Source of the DNA: an uncultured Veillonella sp.
Lineage (GTDB): Bacteria; Bacillota; Negativicutes; Veillonellales; Veillonellaceae
Assembly: GCA_902477915.1 (NCBI GenBank)
Contig: CABSJA010000004.1
Location: 1-64,000 of the forward strand
DNA: 64,000 nt
Reading direction: 5' to 3'
Position 1 is the stretch's first letter. Each line of letters begins with the position of its first letter. Shown here piece after piece: positions 17,804-27,013 of this stretch. The notes under the pieces were generated by a model. The model saw nothing but the letters and a program-made list of their open reading frames with translations, ran no database searches and was not told the origin of the DNA. The position numbers and the translations under genes are program-made.

Positions 17804-18319
17804 TTATTCAGCTCCAATTTCCTCTTCTACGCGACACATAATAAAGCAAAGGTCGGATAGACGGTTTAAATATTTTAAATTAGATTCGTGAACGCTTTCA
17901 CCAGCATCTAATACACGCCATAAAGCACGTTCAGCACGTCGAGTAATCGTTCTCGCTACATGTAAATAAGCTGAAGATTGTTTTTCACCAGGAATCACAA
18001 AATTAGATAATGGTTCAAGCTTTTCGTCAAAGCGATCAATAACCTTTTCTAAATGTTTAACATGTTGCTCTGTAATGACTGGCGCCGCATTTAAACTAGC
18101 AATATCTGCCATTAAAGTCCATAAGTTGCGCTCAATATCATATAATTCAGTAGCAACTCGTGCATTTTCAGCATAGGAACGAGCCAAGCCTAAAAAAGCT
18201 TGTAATTCATCGATTGTACCATAAGCTTCTACGCGTAATGAGGATTTAGGTACTCGTTCACCGGTATATAAACCAGTTGTACCAGCATCGCCTGTTTTTG
18301 TGTAAACACTACTTGCCAT
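17804..18319 (-). CDS. pduO: Cob(I)alamin adenosyltransferase, PduO type
   Basis: Transfers the adenosyl group of ATP to cob(I)alamin or cobinamide. The 171-residue four-helix protein has the ATP-binding YTKTGDAGTTGLYTG at the N-terminus, the conserved EAYGTIDELQAFLG block and a C-terminal ARTITRRAERALW. These are the three PduO signatures. It supplies the adenosylated substrates used by CobU and CobS next door, though the orphan gene separates it from cobU. Confidence 0.94.
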   Translation of the reverse strand: MASSVYTKTGDAGTTGLYTGERVPKSSLRVEAYGTIDELQAFLGLARSYAENARVATELYDIERNLWTLMADIASLNAAPVITEQHVKHLEKVIDRFDEKLEPLSNFVIPGEKQSSAYLHVARTITRRAERALWRVLDAGESVHESNLKYLNRLSDLCFIMCRVEEEIGAE

Positions 18320-18384
18320 ATGTATTACCTCCTATAGAAATACATAAATGTAGAATGAAAAGCTATATGTTCTCAACCTTGAGA

Positions 18385-18792
18385 TTATTTATATTCTGGG
18401 AACCAAAGATGAATTTCACGAGCAGCAGCCTCTGGAGAATCAGACGCATGTACTACGTTAGCATCCATTGTTAGGGCATAGTCACCACGAATACTACCAG
18501 GGGCAGCATCTACAGGATTTGTGGCACCGTTTAAAGCACGTACGGATACGATGGCATTATCTCCGGCCAATACGAAAGCAAGAACTGGACCAGATGTGAT
18601 GAAATCAACTAATTCACCGAAGAATGGTTTTTCTTTGTGCTCAGCATAATGCTCTTCCGCTAGTTCACGAGGTACTTGTAAAAGTTTTAACGCTTTAATG
18701 ACAAGACCTTTACGTTCATAACGGCTAATAATTTCACCACTTAATTGACGCTTAACTGCATCTGGTTTTATTAAAACTAATGTTTCTTGCAT
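18385..18792 (-). CDS. ndk: Nucleoside diphosphate kinase
   Basis: Balances nucleoside triphosphate pools by phosphate transfer through a histidine. The 135 residues include the opening [11 protein letters not shown] and the active-site motif NVVHASDSP (112-120), with the catalytic histidine at 115. Length and motifs are standard. It follows htpX by 22 bp with an AGGAGG-type ribosome site and is probably co-transcribed with it. Confidence 0.97.
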   Translation of the reverse strand: MQETLVLIKPDAVKRQLSGEIISRYERKGLVIKALKLLQVPRELAEEHYAEHKEKPFFGELVDFITSGPVLAFVLAGDNAIVSVRALNGATNPVDAAPGSIRGDYALTMDANVVHASDSPEAAAREIHLWFPEYK

Positions 18793-18814
18793 GATATCCT
18801 CCTGTAGATATTAA

Positions 18815-19690
18815 TTAAAATAATGCTTTCTCTTTATATTTAGGATTCATTGCTTGTTGTTTCAATTTTGCAATACGTTCCTCTGTACGAGGATGTGTAC
18901 TAAAAAGATTGCTCAAGCTTTCACCAATACCAACCATAGGGTTGATGATAAACATATGGGCTGTTGCATTACTTGCATTTGGCAATGCACCATGTTTTGA
19001 ATAGTAATCAATTTTTGCAAGGGCAGATGCCAAAGCTAAAGGATTGCGACACATCTCTCCGCCCCCCTCATCAGCTAAGAACTCACGAGCTCGAGAGATA
19101 CTCATTTGAATGAGTCCTGCTGCGATAGGTGCAATAACTATGGCGCCTATTAACTCTAACGGGTTAGAGCCTTCACGGTCATCTGAACGACCAAATATAG
19201 CTGAGAATTGAAGCACATAGGCAATCATAGAAATTGCGCCTGCCATCATAGCAGCAATAGTACTGATCAATGTATCACGATTCTTAACATGGGTTAATTC
19301 ATGTCCTAGAACACCTTCTAGCTCGTCATCTGTTAATAGTCGTTGAATACCTTCTGTAACAGCAACTGCTGCATGACTCGGATTTCTGCCTGTTGCAAAT
19401 GCATTAGGTACATCACTTGGAATGATATAAACTTTTGGCATTGGTAACTTACCATTCTTAGCCAAACGTTCTACCATGCCATATAATTTAGGGTTAGATT
19501 GTGCAGTAACTTGTTGTGCATCATATTGTGCTAAAACGATTTTGTCGCTATACCAATAGGACATAAAATTCATGCCCATGGATATAACGAACATAATCAT
19601 CATACCACTTCTACCGCCAATCATATCACCTAAGACCACTAAAATGGCCGTCAAAGTCGCTAATAAAAGCGTTGTTTTTATATTGTTCAT
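18815..19690 (-). CDS. htpX: Membrane zinc protease HtpX
   Basis: An M48 family protease that degrades damaged membrane proteins. 291 residues from the ATG at 19690, which GGAGG precedes; the frame from 19702 would swallow that site. Two N-terminal hydrophobic segments lie within residues 6-46. The zinc motif HELTH is at 130-134, followed by KNRDTL. Two more membrane segments come before the EFLADEGG third-ligand region. A hairpin lies directly upstream of its ribosome site. Confidence 0.95.
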   Translation of the reverse strand: MNNIKTTLLLATLTAILVVLGDMIGGRSGMMIMFVISMGMNFMSYWYSDKIVLAQYDAQQVTAQSNPKLYGMVERLAKNGKLPMPKVYIIPSDVPNAFATGRNPSHAAVAVTEGIQRLLTDDELEGVLGHELTHVKNRDTLISTIAAMMAGAISMIAYVLQFSAIFGRSDDREGSNPLELIGAIVIAPIAAGLIQMSISRAREFLADEGGGEMCRNPLALASALAKIDYYSKHGALPNASNATAHMFIINPMVGIGESLSNLFSTHPRTEERIAKLKQQAMNPKYKEKALF

Positions 19691-19700
19691 AGTTTCCTCC

Positions 19701-19735
19701 AATTATAGTTATGGACTATGCCTAACACTATAATT
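19701..19735 (-). promoter_or_regulatory. Hairpin abutting the htpX ribosome site
   Basis: AATTATAGT (701-709 of this kilobase) pairs with ACTATAATT (727-735) in a 9-bp stem. On the minus strand its 3' arm ends immediately before GGAGG. A TATAAT-like word at 19733-19738 overlaps the 5' arm, so this could be either a promoter or an RNA element. Confidence 0.35.
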
Positions 19736-19745
19736 ATATCACAAA

Positions 19746-20660
19746 CTAAATAATTGATGCTCCTTTACTATCGGCTTCTAAGCAATATGTTCTATTTTCA
19801 ATTCCATTAGATGTAAATACAGCACCCATAGCTTCTGCTACAGCTTGTACATGTGCTTTATCGACATAAGCAATCAAAGTAGAGCCAGATCCACTAATAG
19901 TAGCACCATATGCTCCAGCTGCTTTAGCAGCTTCAAAGGCTGCATCACAATGAGGAATCAATGTTTTACGGTATGGCACATGCAAATTATCATCTAATGC
20001 AACAGATAAATTACTTAATTGATGTGTAATTAAACTTGTTACAAATAAAGATGCATGGCTCACATTTTGGACAGCCTCTTTAAATGGTACATGATTAGGT
20101 AAAACAGAACGTGCATATTCTGTGGATACCATAACCTCCGGTACCACAACAGCAAAATGTAATTCCGATGGAACAGAGATGACTGTATTTAATACCTTTG
20201 TTTTTAAACCAGTAGCACAGCATAAGTTACCAAAAATAGCAGGTGCTACATTGTCTGGATGACCTTCCATACGGTTTGCAATAACCAATAGTTCTTCTTT
20301 TGTAAGAGGGTGTTTAACTAGTGCATTAGCTAGTAAAAGTCCACCTACGATGGCTGTACTACTACTGCCGAGTCCACGAGAAGGTGGAATTAAGGTTTCA
20401 GACGTAATATGTCCGTATTGAATCGGCTCTTGAGCAGTAGCAAAAACTTGATCCATAGCAAATCCAATAAGGTTCTTTTTAGGGTCTTCAGCGCGAAGAA
20501 TATCGGCACCGAAACCTTCAAAGGTATATGTATATTCAGTAGCATTTGGATCTGGTGTAAAGCTAAAGATATTGTAAAGATTTAACGCTAATCCTAGGCA
20601 ATCAAAACCTGGCCCACAGTTGGCACTAGTAGCGGGCACTTGTACGCGAATGGTATTCAT
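19746..20660 (-). CDS. thrB: Homoserine kinase
   Basis: A GHMP kinase phosphorylating L-homoserine in threonine synthesis. The 304 residues include the opening VQVPATSANCGPGFDCLG and the ATP-binding PPSRGLGSSSTAIVGG, with a late SGSGSTLIAY segment. It starts 3 bp after hom. Threonine made here is also the substrate for PduX, a metabolic link to the cobalamin genes downstream. thrC is not seen. Confidence 0.97.
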   Translation of the reverse strand: MNTIRVQVPATSANCGPGFDCLGLALNLYNIFSFTPDPNATEYTYTFEGFGADILRAEDPKKNLIGFAMDQVFATAQEPIQYGHITSETLIPPSRGLGSSSTAIVGGLLLANALVKHPLTKEELLVIANRMEGHPDNVAPAIFGNLCCATGLKTKVLNTVISVPSELHFAVVVPEVMVSTEYARSVLPNHVPFKEAVQNVSHASLFVTSLITHQLSNLSVALDDNLHVPYRKTLIPHCDAAFEAAKAAGAYGATISGSGSTLIAYVDKAHVQAVAEAMGAVFTSNGIENRTYCLEADSKGASII

Positions 20661-20663
20661 AGT

Positions 20664-21953
20664 TTAAGCTTCCATAATACGAATGACACTATTAACAGAC
20701 TTAACGGAACGCAAGCTGTTAAAGGAATCGATAAGATTTAAAATATAAGATCTAGGACATTTAGATGTTACAATCGCTAATACAGCCGTTTCTGGATCCA
20801 TATTTCTTTGAACGATGGATAAAACAGAAATCTTTTGTTCTGCTAATTTGGCAGAAATTTTAGCTAATACACCTGTTTTATTATCTACTTCCAAACGTAA
20901 GTAATAGCTAGATTGAATCTTACCAGGAGCGTAAATATTCTTTTGGTCATAATAGAATGGTTTCAAACGACCTGTTTCGTTGTATGAAACATTTTTAGCC
21001 ACTTCCATAATATCGGATACTACAGAGCTACCTGTAGGTAAGCTACCAGCACCACGACCGTATAGCATTACATCATCAATACCATTACCTTTTACATAAA
21101 TCGCATTATAAGAACCGCGAACAGATGCTAAAGGATGTGTGGTAGGAATAAATGCTGGGTATACATTTAGAGATAAACCTTGACTAGTTTCTTTTGCAAT
21201 ACCTAATAGCTTGATGTTATAACCAAATTCTTTACCGAATTTAATATCTTCCGTATCAATGCAAGTAATACCTTCTACGGATACATCTTCAAAGAAAATG
21301 CGACGATTGAAACTAATAGATGCAAGGATAGCAAGTTTACGAGCCGCATCTAGACCTTCAACGTCTGCTGTAGGATCGGCCTCAGCATAACCAAGATCTT
21401 GTGCTTCCTTTAGTACGTCTTGATAGCTTAAACCCTCTTCAGACATTTTAGTTAAAATAAAGTTTGTAGTACCATTCATAATACCGATGAGCTCAGTAAT
21501 ACGGTTGCCAGCTAAGGACTCATATAATGTACGGATAATTGGAATCCCACCTAATACAGATGCTTCAAAGCGTAAATCTACGCCGTTTTTGCTAGCTAAG
21601 TCTAATAGATATGGACCAGATTCTGCTAACAAATCTTTATTTGCAGTTACTACATTTTTTTTAGCCTTTAAAGCACCTTCTACACAATCTTTAGCAAAGG
21701 TTGTACCACCCATTAATTCCACAACCATTTGAATGGAATCATCTTTTAGTACTTCATCAATATCTGTTACATATTGAGCTGTTTCAGGCAATGTAATATC
21801 GCTATATTTATCAGGATTACGTACAAAGATTTTAGAAATTTCAACATTAACACCTGTACGATTTCTAATTAACTCAGCATTATCTTGCAATAAATTAAAT
21901 GTACCTTGTGCAACAGTACCAAAACCTAATAACGCAATTTTTATAGTGGTCAT
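20664..21953 (-). CDS. hom: Homoserine dehydrogenase
   Basis: NAD(P)H-dependent reduction of aspartate semialdehyde to homoserine. 429 residues in three parts: an N-terminal nucleotide-binding domain (ALLGFGTVAQGT), a catalytic domain with GIMNGTTNFILTKM and an AEADPTADVEG segment, and a C-terminal ACT domain (about 350-429) expected to bind threonine for feedback inhibition. It follows a stand-alone ACT protein and precedes thrB. Confidence 0.97.
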   Translation of the reverse strand: MTTIKIALLGFGTVAQGTFNLLQDNAELIRNRTGVNVEISKIFVRNPDKYSDITLPETAQYVTDIDEVLKDDSIQMVVELMGGTTFAKDCVEGALKAKKNVVTANKDLLAESGPYLLDLASKNGVDLRFEASVLGGIPIIRTLYESLAGNRITELIGIMNGTTNFILTKMSEEGLSYQDVLKEAQDLGYAEADPTADVEGLDAARKLAILASISFNRRIFFEDVSVEGITCIDTEDIKFGKEFGYNIKLLGIAKETSQGLSLNVYPAFIPTTHPLASVRGSYNAIYVKGNGIDDVMLYGRGAGSLPTGSSVVSDIMEVAKNVSYNETGRLKPFYYDQKNIYAPGKIQSSYYLRLEVDNKTGVLAKISAKLAEQKISVLSIVQRNMDPETAVLAIVTSKCPRSYILNLIDSFNSLRSVKSVNSVIRIMEA

Positions 21954-21977
21954 AATTGTCCTACTCTCTTAATTAGC

Positions 21978-22427
21978 CTATGCTTGGCCTAAAATTTCTA
22001 CTTTAATAATGCCCTTCATAGAGCGAATATCTAATAATAAATCTTCTAATGAACCTTGTAAGTCTTTAGTTTCAAAGGAAATGCTGCTATTAGCTATACC
22101 TTGTAGTGGAATGTCTTGATTGATAGTCAGTATACTACCATTGCGTTCTGCAATTGCTTTTAACACACTAGATAACATACCTGATTCATTAGACATTGAA
22201 ACATAAATGCTTACAATTTTACCTTGAGCAATTTCAAAAAATGGGAATACATAGTCTTTATACTTATAGTATGCAGAACGACTCAAATCCATCTTTTCCA
22301 CTGCTTCGTTAATAGTTTTAACCTCACCTAGTTTCAAAATTTCTTTTACCTTAATCGTCTTTTTTATCGCTTCTGGTAAAATATCTTCTTGCACCAGATA
22401 AAACTTATCTTTTTTTGGTTTAGTCAT
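21978..22427 (-). CDS. ACT domain-containing regulator (UPF0735/PheB type)
   Basis: 149 residues from the ATG at 22427; a GTG nine bases upstream is too close to the ribosome site to be used. The N-terminal half has a helix-turn-helix-like block (KTINEAVEKMDLSRSAYYKYKD). The C-terminal half is an ACT domain (SNESGMLSSVLKAIAERNGSI). Proteins of this type usually precede hom in Firmicutes. A role in sensing amino acids for the hom-thrB pair is inferred. Confidence 0.87.
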   Translation of the reverse strand: MTKPKKDKFYLVQEDILPEAIKKTIKVKEILKLGEVKTINEAVEKMDLSRSAYYKYKDYVFPFFEIAQGKIVSIYVSMSNESGMLSSVLKAIAERNGSILTINQDIPLQGIANSSISFETKDLQGSLEDLLLDIRSMKGIIKVEILGQA

Positions 22428-22442
22428 AGAACACACACTCCC

Positions 22443-23435
22443 TTATTGTTCTGTTGAAGTTTCTTGGGCTACAAATTGACGCCCATATAATGTTAACACC
22501 GCATACATGCCGACAAAAAATGGCAAATACTCTGCCATAACGCGCCATGCTACAGCAACAATACCAACCGTTCCATTAGGGACAAAGGTACTAAACAATA
22601 CTACAAATAGTCCTTCTGCAATCCCTGTTCCCCCTGGTGTTGGTGCAAAATATAAAATAAGATTCAATAGAATCATTCGATCTAATATATCAATGATCGG
22701 AATATCTGGTGTAAAAGCATACATTAATGCTGGCGCAATACAGTATAAGCATAATAGACTCAACCCAGATTCAATAAATACAATAAACGATTGAATTGGT
22801 TGTTTATATAGTAATCCTAAACCTTGATTCAATGTTTCTAATTTAGAAAGCCAATCTTTCGTTTTATGTGCCTTAAACCGTTGCGCTAAGTTATATACAA
22901 ATTGACGCATATATTTAGTCTGCAAGATATATGTACCTAACAGCGTTACAATGACAGCTAATACTGCAAAAATCAATAGCATATCCCTTGAAATATATGG
23001 AATTTCAATAGCATCTCTTAAGAATACGAAGGGTAACATAATAACAAGGAACATAATAGAAAATACAGTACGTATTAACACAATAGGAGTCCCTTTAGAT
23101 ATTGGTACACCATAACTCCGTAATACTAATACTTGAGCAACAGCCCCCCCACTAGCACCAGGGGTTAACATAGCCATGAAATAATTACTAAAGATGACAC
23201 GAAGTACAGCCTTTATAGATAGCTTATATCCTCCGATTTTTACAAGTCTTTGTAAACGTAAACCGTCAAAATACATGCCTGCTGTTAAGGCCACCAAAGC
23301 CAATAATAAAGAAATACTATTAAATGATGAAATTGTTTTTAATGCATCTAGATCAATAGTGTAGTAAATGATACCAATTGACACAGCCAATAGTAAGAGA
23401 AACATAAAAATGCCTCTCTTCATCATTTTACTCAT
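22443..23435 (-). CDS. Lysylphosphatidylglycerol synthase-type membrane protein (flippase-like, UPF0104)
   Basis: A polytopic membrane protein of 330 residues, about eight hydrophobic helices, of the UPF0104/LPG-synthase transmembrane family. Landmark segments are LTPGASGGAVAQVLVLRSYG and FAPTPGGTGIAEGLF. Related domains flip lipids or sit beside glycolipid enzymes, as HpnL does. No catalytic C-terminal domain is present, so it cannot be a full MprF. It overlaps the deacetylase gene by 4 bp, which suggests a shared job on an envelope glycolipid. Confidence 0.85.
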   Translation of the reverse strand: MSKMMKRGIFMFLLLLAVSIGIIYYTIDLDALKTISSFNSISLLLALVALTAGMYFDGLRLQRLVKIGGYKLSIKAVLRVIFSNYFMAMLTPGASGGAVAQVLVLRSYGVPISKGTPIVLIRTVFSIMFLVIMLPFVFLRDAIEIPYISRDMLLIFAVLAVIVTLLGTYILQTKYMRQFVYNLAQRFKAHKTKDWLSKLETLNQGLGLLYKQPIQSFIVFIESGLSLLCLYCIAPALMYAFTPDIPIIDILDRMILLNLILYFAPTPGGTGIAEGLFVVLFSTFVPNGTVGIVAVAWRVMAEYLPFFVGMYAVLTLYGRQFVAQETSTEQ

Positions 23436-24286
23436 ATCAAGTCTCCATAATTAATTAGCTCAATATTATGTTGTCTAATATATAAATGCGTATGGTTTGA
23501 ACATACAGCTTGTAATTCATCTTCCCAATGATAGCCCCATTTATATTGATTTCCAAGAAGCGTATTATTTAAACCTGGATGAATCATCAATTCATGAGTA
23601 CCGGATTTTTTAGATACGGATTTTAATATACCCATTAACGTTTTTTGATTAATGTGTCCCCCATTTACCATACCCCAAAAATATTGTGTGGAATACATGC
23701 CATTATCACGTATTGTAGGACGTGCTTTTGCAGCCACAGTGGATAATCCCACCTTACCTAACAATCGCACCGGAGAGTACATATAATTGACAAATAAAGA
23801 AGACTCATCTGGAATGCGTATAGCATTAATACCATACTGTTTAGCTTGCTCTATTACGATTGGTAGTACCGTCGGTAATACATGCATATGTTGATGACCA
23901 TCAATATGTGTTACATGTAAACCAGATTCTATAATACGTTCCATTTGAGCGTGAATTTCTTTGCGCAATTCACTATAATTAATCTTTCCAGTATAAATTC
24001 GCTTCATAAAATCTATATATGTTTCTGGAAATACGCCTTCAGAGGTCAGCAGCGATGGAACTTCAGCTGGATTACATACTGGTTTAAGTCCACCTACTAA
24101 GGCGATATGAACACCAATGCCCAACTTAGGGTTATTTTTTGCCATACTTACAGCTTCTGTAAAAGCTTCACCTCCCGCTAATAGAGAGGTACTCGTAATG
24201 ATACCTGTACGATGACCATCAATGACGGCAGCATTAACTGCACTATGAAGACCAAAGTCATCGGCATTTACTATTAATTTGGACAT
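23432..24286 (-). CDS. Carbohydrate deacetylase, ChbG/HpnK (YdjC) family
   Basis: A metal-dependent deacetylase of 284 residues. Metal-ligand motifs LIVNADDFGLH (N-terminus) and THIDGHQHMH (around 120-130) are intact. Known relatives remove acetyl groups from chitooligosaccharides (ChbG) or from hopanoid-linked sugars (HpnK). The coupled flippase-like gene favours an envelope glycolipid substrate over chitin, but this is inference. Its leader contains a promoter and two mutually exclusive hairpins. Confidence 0.86.
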   Translation of the reverse strand: MSKLIVNADDFGLHSAVNAAVIDGHRTGIITSTSLLAGGEAFTEAVSMAKNNPKLGIGVHIALVGGLKPVCNPAEVPSLLTSEGVFPETYIDFMKRIYTGKINYSELRKEIHAQMERIIESGLHVTHIDGHQHMHVLPTVLPIVIEQAKQYGINAIRIPDESSLFVNYMYSPVRLLGKVGLSTVAAKARPTIRDNGMYSTQYFWGMVNGGHINQKTLMGILKSVSKKSGTHELMIHPGLNNTLLGNQYKWGYHWEDELQAVCSNHTHLYIRQHNIELINYGDLI

Positions 24287-24312
24287 AGTTTACTTCCTTT
24301 TCATTAAAAAAG

Positions 24313-24337
24313 GGGAGAACTTTGTTCTCCCACAAAG
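24313..24337 (-). promoter_or_regulatory. chbG leader with alternative hairpins (attenuator candidate)
   Basis: GGGAGAAC and GTTCTCCC (24313-24331) form an 8-bp stem followed on the minus strand by CTTTTTT. CTTTGT (24320-24325) and ACAAAG (24332-24337) form an alternative 6-bp hairpin that uses the same bases. The two cannot coexist. The element ends 26 bp before the chbG ATG. Confidence 0.65.
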
Positions 24338-24347
24338 GATATATGTT

Positions 24348-24377
24348 ATTGTACCAAATACAGAACTATAAAATCAA
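24348..24377 (-). promoter_or_regulatory. chbG promoter candidate
   Basis: On the minus strand the -35 is TTGATT (24372-24377), the spacer is 18 bp and the -10 is TACAAT (24348-24353), preceded by TGG as an extended -10. Transcription would begin near 24341, upstream of the hairpins. Confidence 0.55.
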
Positions 24378-24381
24378 TACA

Positions 24382-24415
24382 AAAGCCCTCTACTTGTATA
24401 CTAGTAGAGGACTTT
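24382..24415 (-). terminator. Hairpin after the SpoU methyltransferase gene
   Basis: CCTCTACT (24387-24394) pairs with AGTAGAGG (24403-24410), flanked by AAAG and CTTT with one mismatch. On the minus strand it ends in GCTTTTG. It lies 57 bp past the stop. Confidence 0.65.
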
Positions 24416-24471
24416 CGATATACTTATAAATTTTTCTCATAAATATGTAATGATAATCTAAGGCATTTTGA

Positions 24472-25266
24472 TTAGCTCATCAATTGTTCTTGTGCCTTAT
24501 ACATACATAGAGCCGCTGCCACACTCACATTTAAGGATTCTATATCCCCATACATAGGAATCATAATACGGTGTTTACATAGATTCATAACCTCTGGTGT
24601 TACACCATTCCCTTCATTGCCTAAAATCAACATACTTCGTTTATCATAGGCCACCATATGGTATGGTTTTGAATTATCTAGGGCAGTTACATAGGTAGAT
24701 ATATTAGATTCTGCAATAAGATCATTAAGCATAGATAATGTAACATCTTCATAAACTGGTATTTTATGTAAGGCACTCATTGTACTACGTACCGTCTTAT
24801 CATTAAAAGGATCTACAGTACCTTTCATCAAAAAAATGCCTTTAACACCTGCTGCTACAGCAGTACGTATAATCGTCCCCAGGTTGCCCGGATCTTGTAC
24901 ACCATCTAATGTAATATATACGCCATCTTCAATAGAGATAGATTCTATTGTATGTTTTGGTTTAGATACTATAGCAACGATACCTTGTCCATTTACGGTA
25001 TTATCAATTTTATCAAATACTGGATCTTGAGCAATATAAGTAGGTATCGATTGCATCGATTCTAAGGATAATAATGCGTCTATATTTTTATCTTTACATT
25101 TAGATTCGCGTATAACAATTGTTTTTATTACTCCCATAGTTGAAATATCACGAATGGAACGAATCCCTTCTACAATGTATTCACCATATTTACTACGATT
25201 TTTGCGTTGTCCTAGAGAAACTATACGCTTAATAGTCTTATTATCTTTAGATTGGATAAATTCCAT
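24472..25266 (-). CDS. TrmH/SpoU family RNA 2'-O-methyltransferase
   Basis: A SPOUT-fold methyltransferase of 264 residues from the ATG at 25266 (GGGAG five bases upstream). Motif 1 is VQDPGNLGTIIRTA, motif 2 ILGNEGNGV and motif 3 IPMYGDIESLNVSVAAAL, which together form the SAM knot. An N-terminal substrate-binding domain resembles YsgA/RlmB types. The exact rRNA or tRNA target cannot be assigned. It starts one base after the ABC exporter genes end. Confidence 0.9.
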   Translation of the reverse strand: MEFIQSKDNKTIKRIVSLGQRKNRSKYGEYIVEGIRSIRDISTMGVIKTIVIRESKCKDKNIDALLSLESMQSIPTYIAQDPVFDKIDNTVNGQGIVAIVSKPKHTIESISIEDGVYITLDGVQDPGNLGTIIRTAVAAGVKGIFLMKGTVDPFNDKTVRSTMSALHKIPVYEDVTLSMLNDLIAESNISTYVTALDNSKPYHMVAYDKRSMLILGNEGNGVTPEVMNLCKHRIMIPMYGDIESLNVSVAAALCMYKAQEQLMS

Positions 25267-25267
25267 G

Positions 25268-27013
25268 CTAACTCCCACTTTTTTGACGAACCCATAGATT
25301 ATAAAAGGCGCCCTTTAGGTCAATTAATTCTTTGAAAGAACCTTTTTCTTTTATTTTACCATATTCAATATACACAATTTCATTGGCGTCTTGTACGGTG
25401 GATAACCGATGAGCAATGCTTACGATTGTTTTACTACCACGGATATGTTCAATACTGGCTTGTATTTGTTTTTCTGTATGGCTATCAATATTCGCAGTTG
25501 CTTCATCTAATAAAAGAATAGGCGTATTTCTTATTAATGTACGTCCAAAAGCTAAGAGTTGCTTTTGTCCATCAGATAATAGTGAACCTAAGTATCCTAC
25601 AGGTGTATTGTAACCTTCAGGTAATTGTTCAATCATGGCATCTAAATTTACTTGTTTAGCAGCTTTTACCATTTCATCATGACATATAGAGTTATCAAAA
25701 AGTGTAAGATTATCTTTAATAGAACCTTTAAATAGGTAAGCCTGTTGGAATACATAGCCCATTAAATGACGAAGTACAGAACTATCATATTTTGAAATAT
25801 CAATACCATTAATGTAGATAGAACCCTTTGTAGGTTTATAGATACCCATTAGTAAGGACAATAATGTCGACTTACCACTACCAGATGGACCTACAATACC
25901 GGTAAAATCGCCAGCTTTAATATGTAAGGTGAAATCTTGTAATGCATAGACATCGTTATTTTCATAGGAAAACCAAACATGATCAAATTCAATTGATTCT
26001 ACAGGAATCAGTTCCTTTGGAACTTCGTCAGCTATTTTTCTATCTTTTTCTTCTAGTAAAGGAACTAAACGTTCAGCACCTGCTAATGCACTTTGTAATG
26101 AATTATACTTATCAGCAATATCTTTTAATGGTTGGAAAAATCTATCCATATACTGAATAAAGGCAAAGACTGTACCTGCATCAGCAACTGAATCAATAAG
26201 ATTTGTAGTAGTAAAAATAACGATTAATGCCACAAAGAATAGACCATCTACGAGAGGTCTAAAAATAGAAAACGTAGTAACTTCAAAAAGGCCAGCCTCT
26301 AAGAAACCTTTATTAACCGTATTATAACGTTCCTCGATTTCATTCTCACCGCCATAAGATTTAACAATGACTATGTAGTTTAATAGCTCTTTAATGCTTG
26401 CATTAGAAGCCGCTACAGAACGGCGAACTTGACGGAATGCTTTACGAGAAAACTTTTGGAATACCCATATGATTATGCCCATTATTGGTAATAAAATTGT
26501 CATGATAATTGCTAACGGTACATTAATAGCATACATGAATCCTAAAATACCGATAATCATTAAGCCGCTACTCGCTAAATTCAATAGTACGTCTGTATAT
26601 AAGGTACGAAGTGATTCTACATCATTAGTAATACGAGTTACCCAATTACCAATGGGTAATTTATAAAACTCATCATGGGACTTATGAAGTATCTTTTGAA
26701 ATACAATGGCACGTATATTATAAATAATTTTTTGTCCAAAGCTTTTCAAAAAATAATTTTCTACAAATATACATAACACACTACCAATAATAGTAAGACC
26801 ATATATTACAGCATAATATTTGATAACATTAATATCATTAGTAGCAAAGCCGAGATCAATAACTTGCTTAGTTATATAAGGTCTTAAAAGTAAAAGTACT
26901 AAATTGCCAGCTAGCGCAATGGTAGCTAATAATAAAATCCCCAAATAAGGCTTAATATACGCAGTTATATAGGAGAACAAAGCCCAATCATTTTTAAAAT
27001 TACGCTTTTTCAT
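25268..27013 (-). CDS. ABC exporter subunit with consensus Walker B, degenerate signature
   Basis: A half-transporter of 581 residues: about six transmembrane helices, then an ATPase domain. Walker A is GPSGSGKST and Walker B is LLLDEATANID with the catalytic glutamate. The switch histidine (IAHRLS) is present. The signature reads LSDGQ instead of LSGGQ. I chose the ATG at 27013 with AAAGGAGG upstream. It overlaps its partner gene by 14 bp. The two are expected to form a heterodimeric multidrug- or lipid-type exporter; the substrate is unknown. Confidence 0.92.
   Translation of the reverse strand: MKKRNFKNDWALFSYITAYIKPYLGILLLATIALAGNLVLLLLRPYITKQVIDLGFATNDINVIKYYAVIYGLTIIGSVLCIFVENYFLKSFGQKIIYNIRAIVFQKILHKSHDEFYKLPIGNWVTRITNDVESLRTLYTDVLLNLASSGLMIIGILGFMYAINVPLAIIMTILLPIMGIIIWVFQKFSRKAFRQVRRSVAASNASIKELLNYIVIVKSYGGENEIEERYNTVNKGFLEAGLFEVTTFSIFRPLVDGLFFVALIVIFTTTNLIDSVADAGTVFAFIQYMDRFFQPLKDIADKYNSLQSALAGAERLVPLLEEKDRKIADEVPKELIPVESIEFDHVWFSYENNDVYALQDFTLHIKAGDFTGIVGPSGSGKSTLLSLLMGIYKPTKGSIYINGIDISKYDSSVLRHLMGYVFQQAYLFKGSIKDNLTLFDNSICHDEMVKAAKQVNLDAMIEQLPEGYNTPVGYLGSLLSDGQKQLLAFGRTLIRNTPILLLDEATANIDSHTEKQIQASIEHIRGSKTIVSIAHRLSTVQDANEIVYIEYGKIKEKGSFKELIDLKGAFYNLWVRQKSGS

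Noticed and set aside
24387..24410. Hairpin after the SpoU gene as a second chbG leader element
   Set aside because: It lies upstream of the chbG -35, so it cannot be in that transcript if the predicted promoter is right; it is better read as the terminator of the preceding gene.
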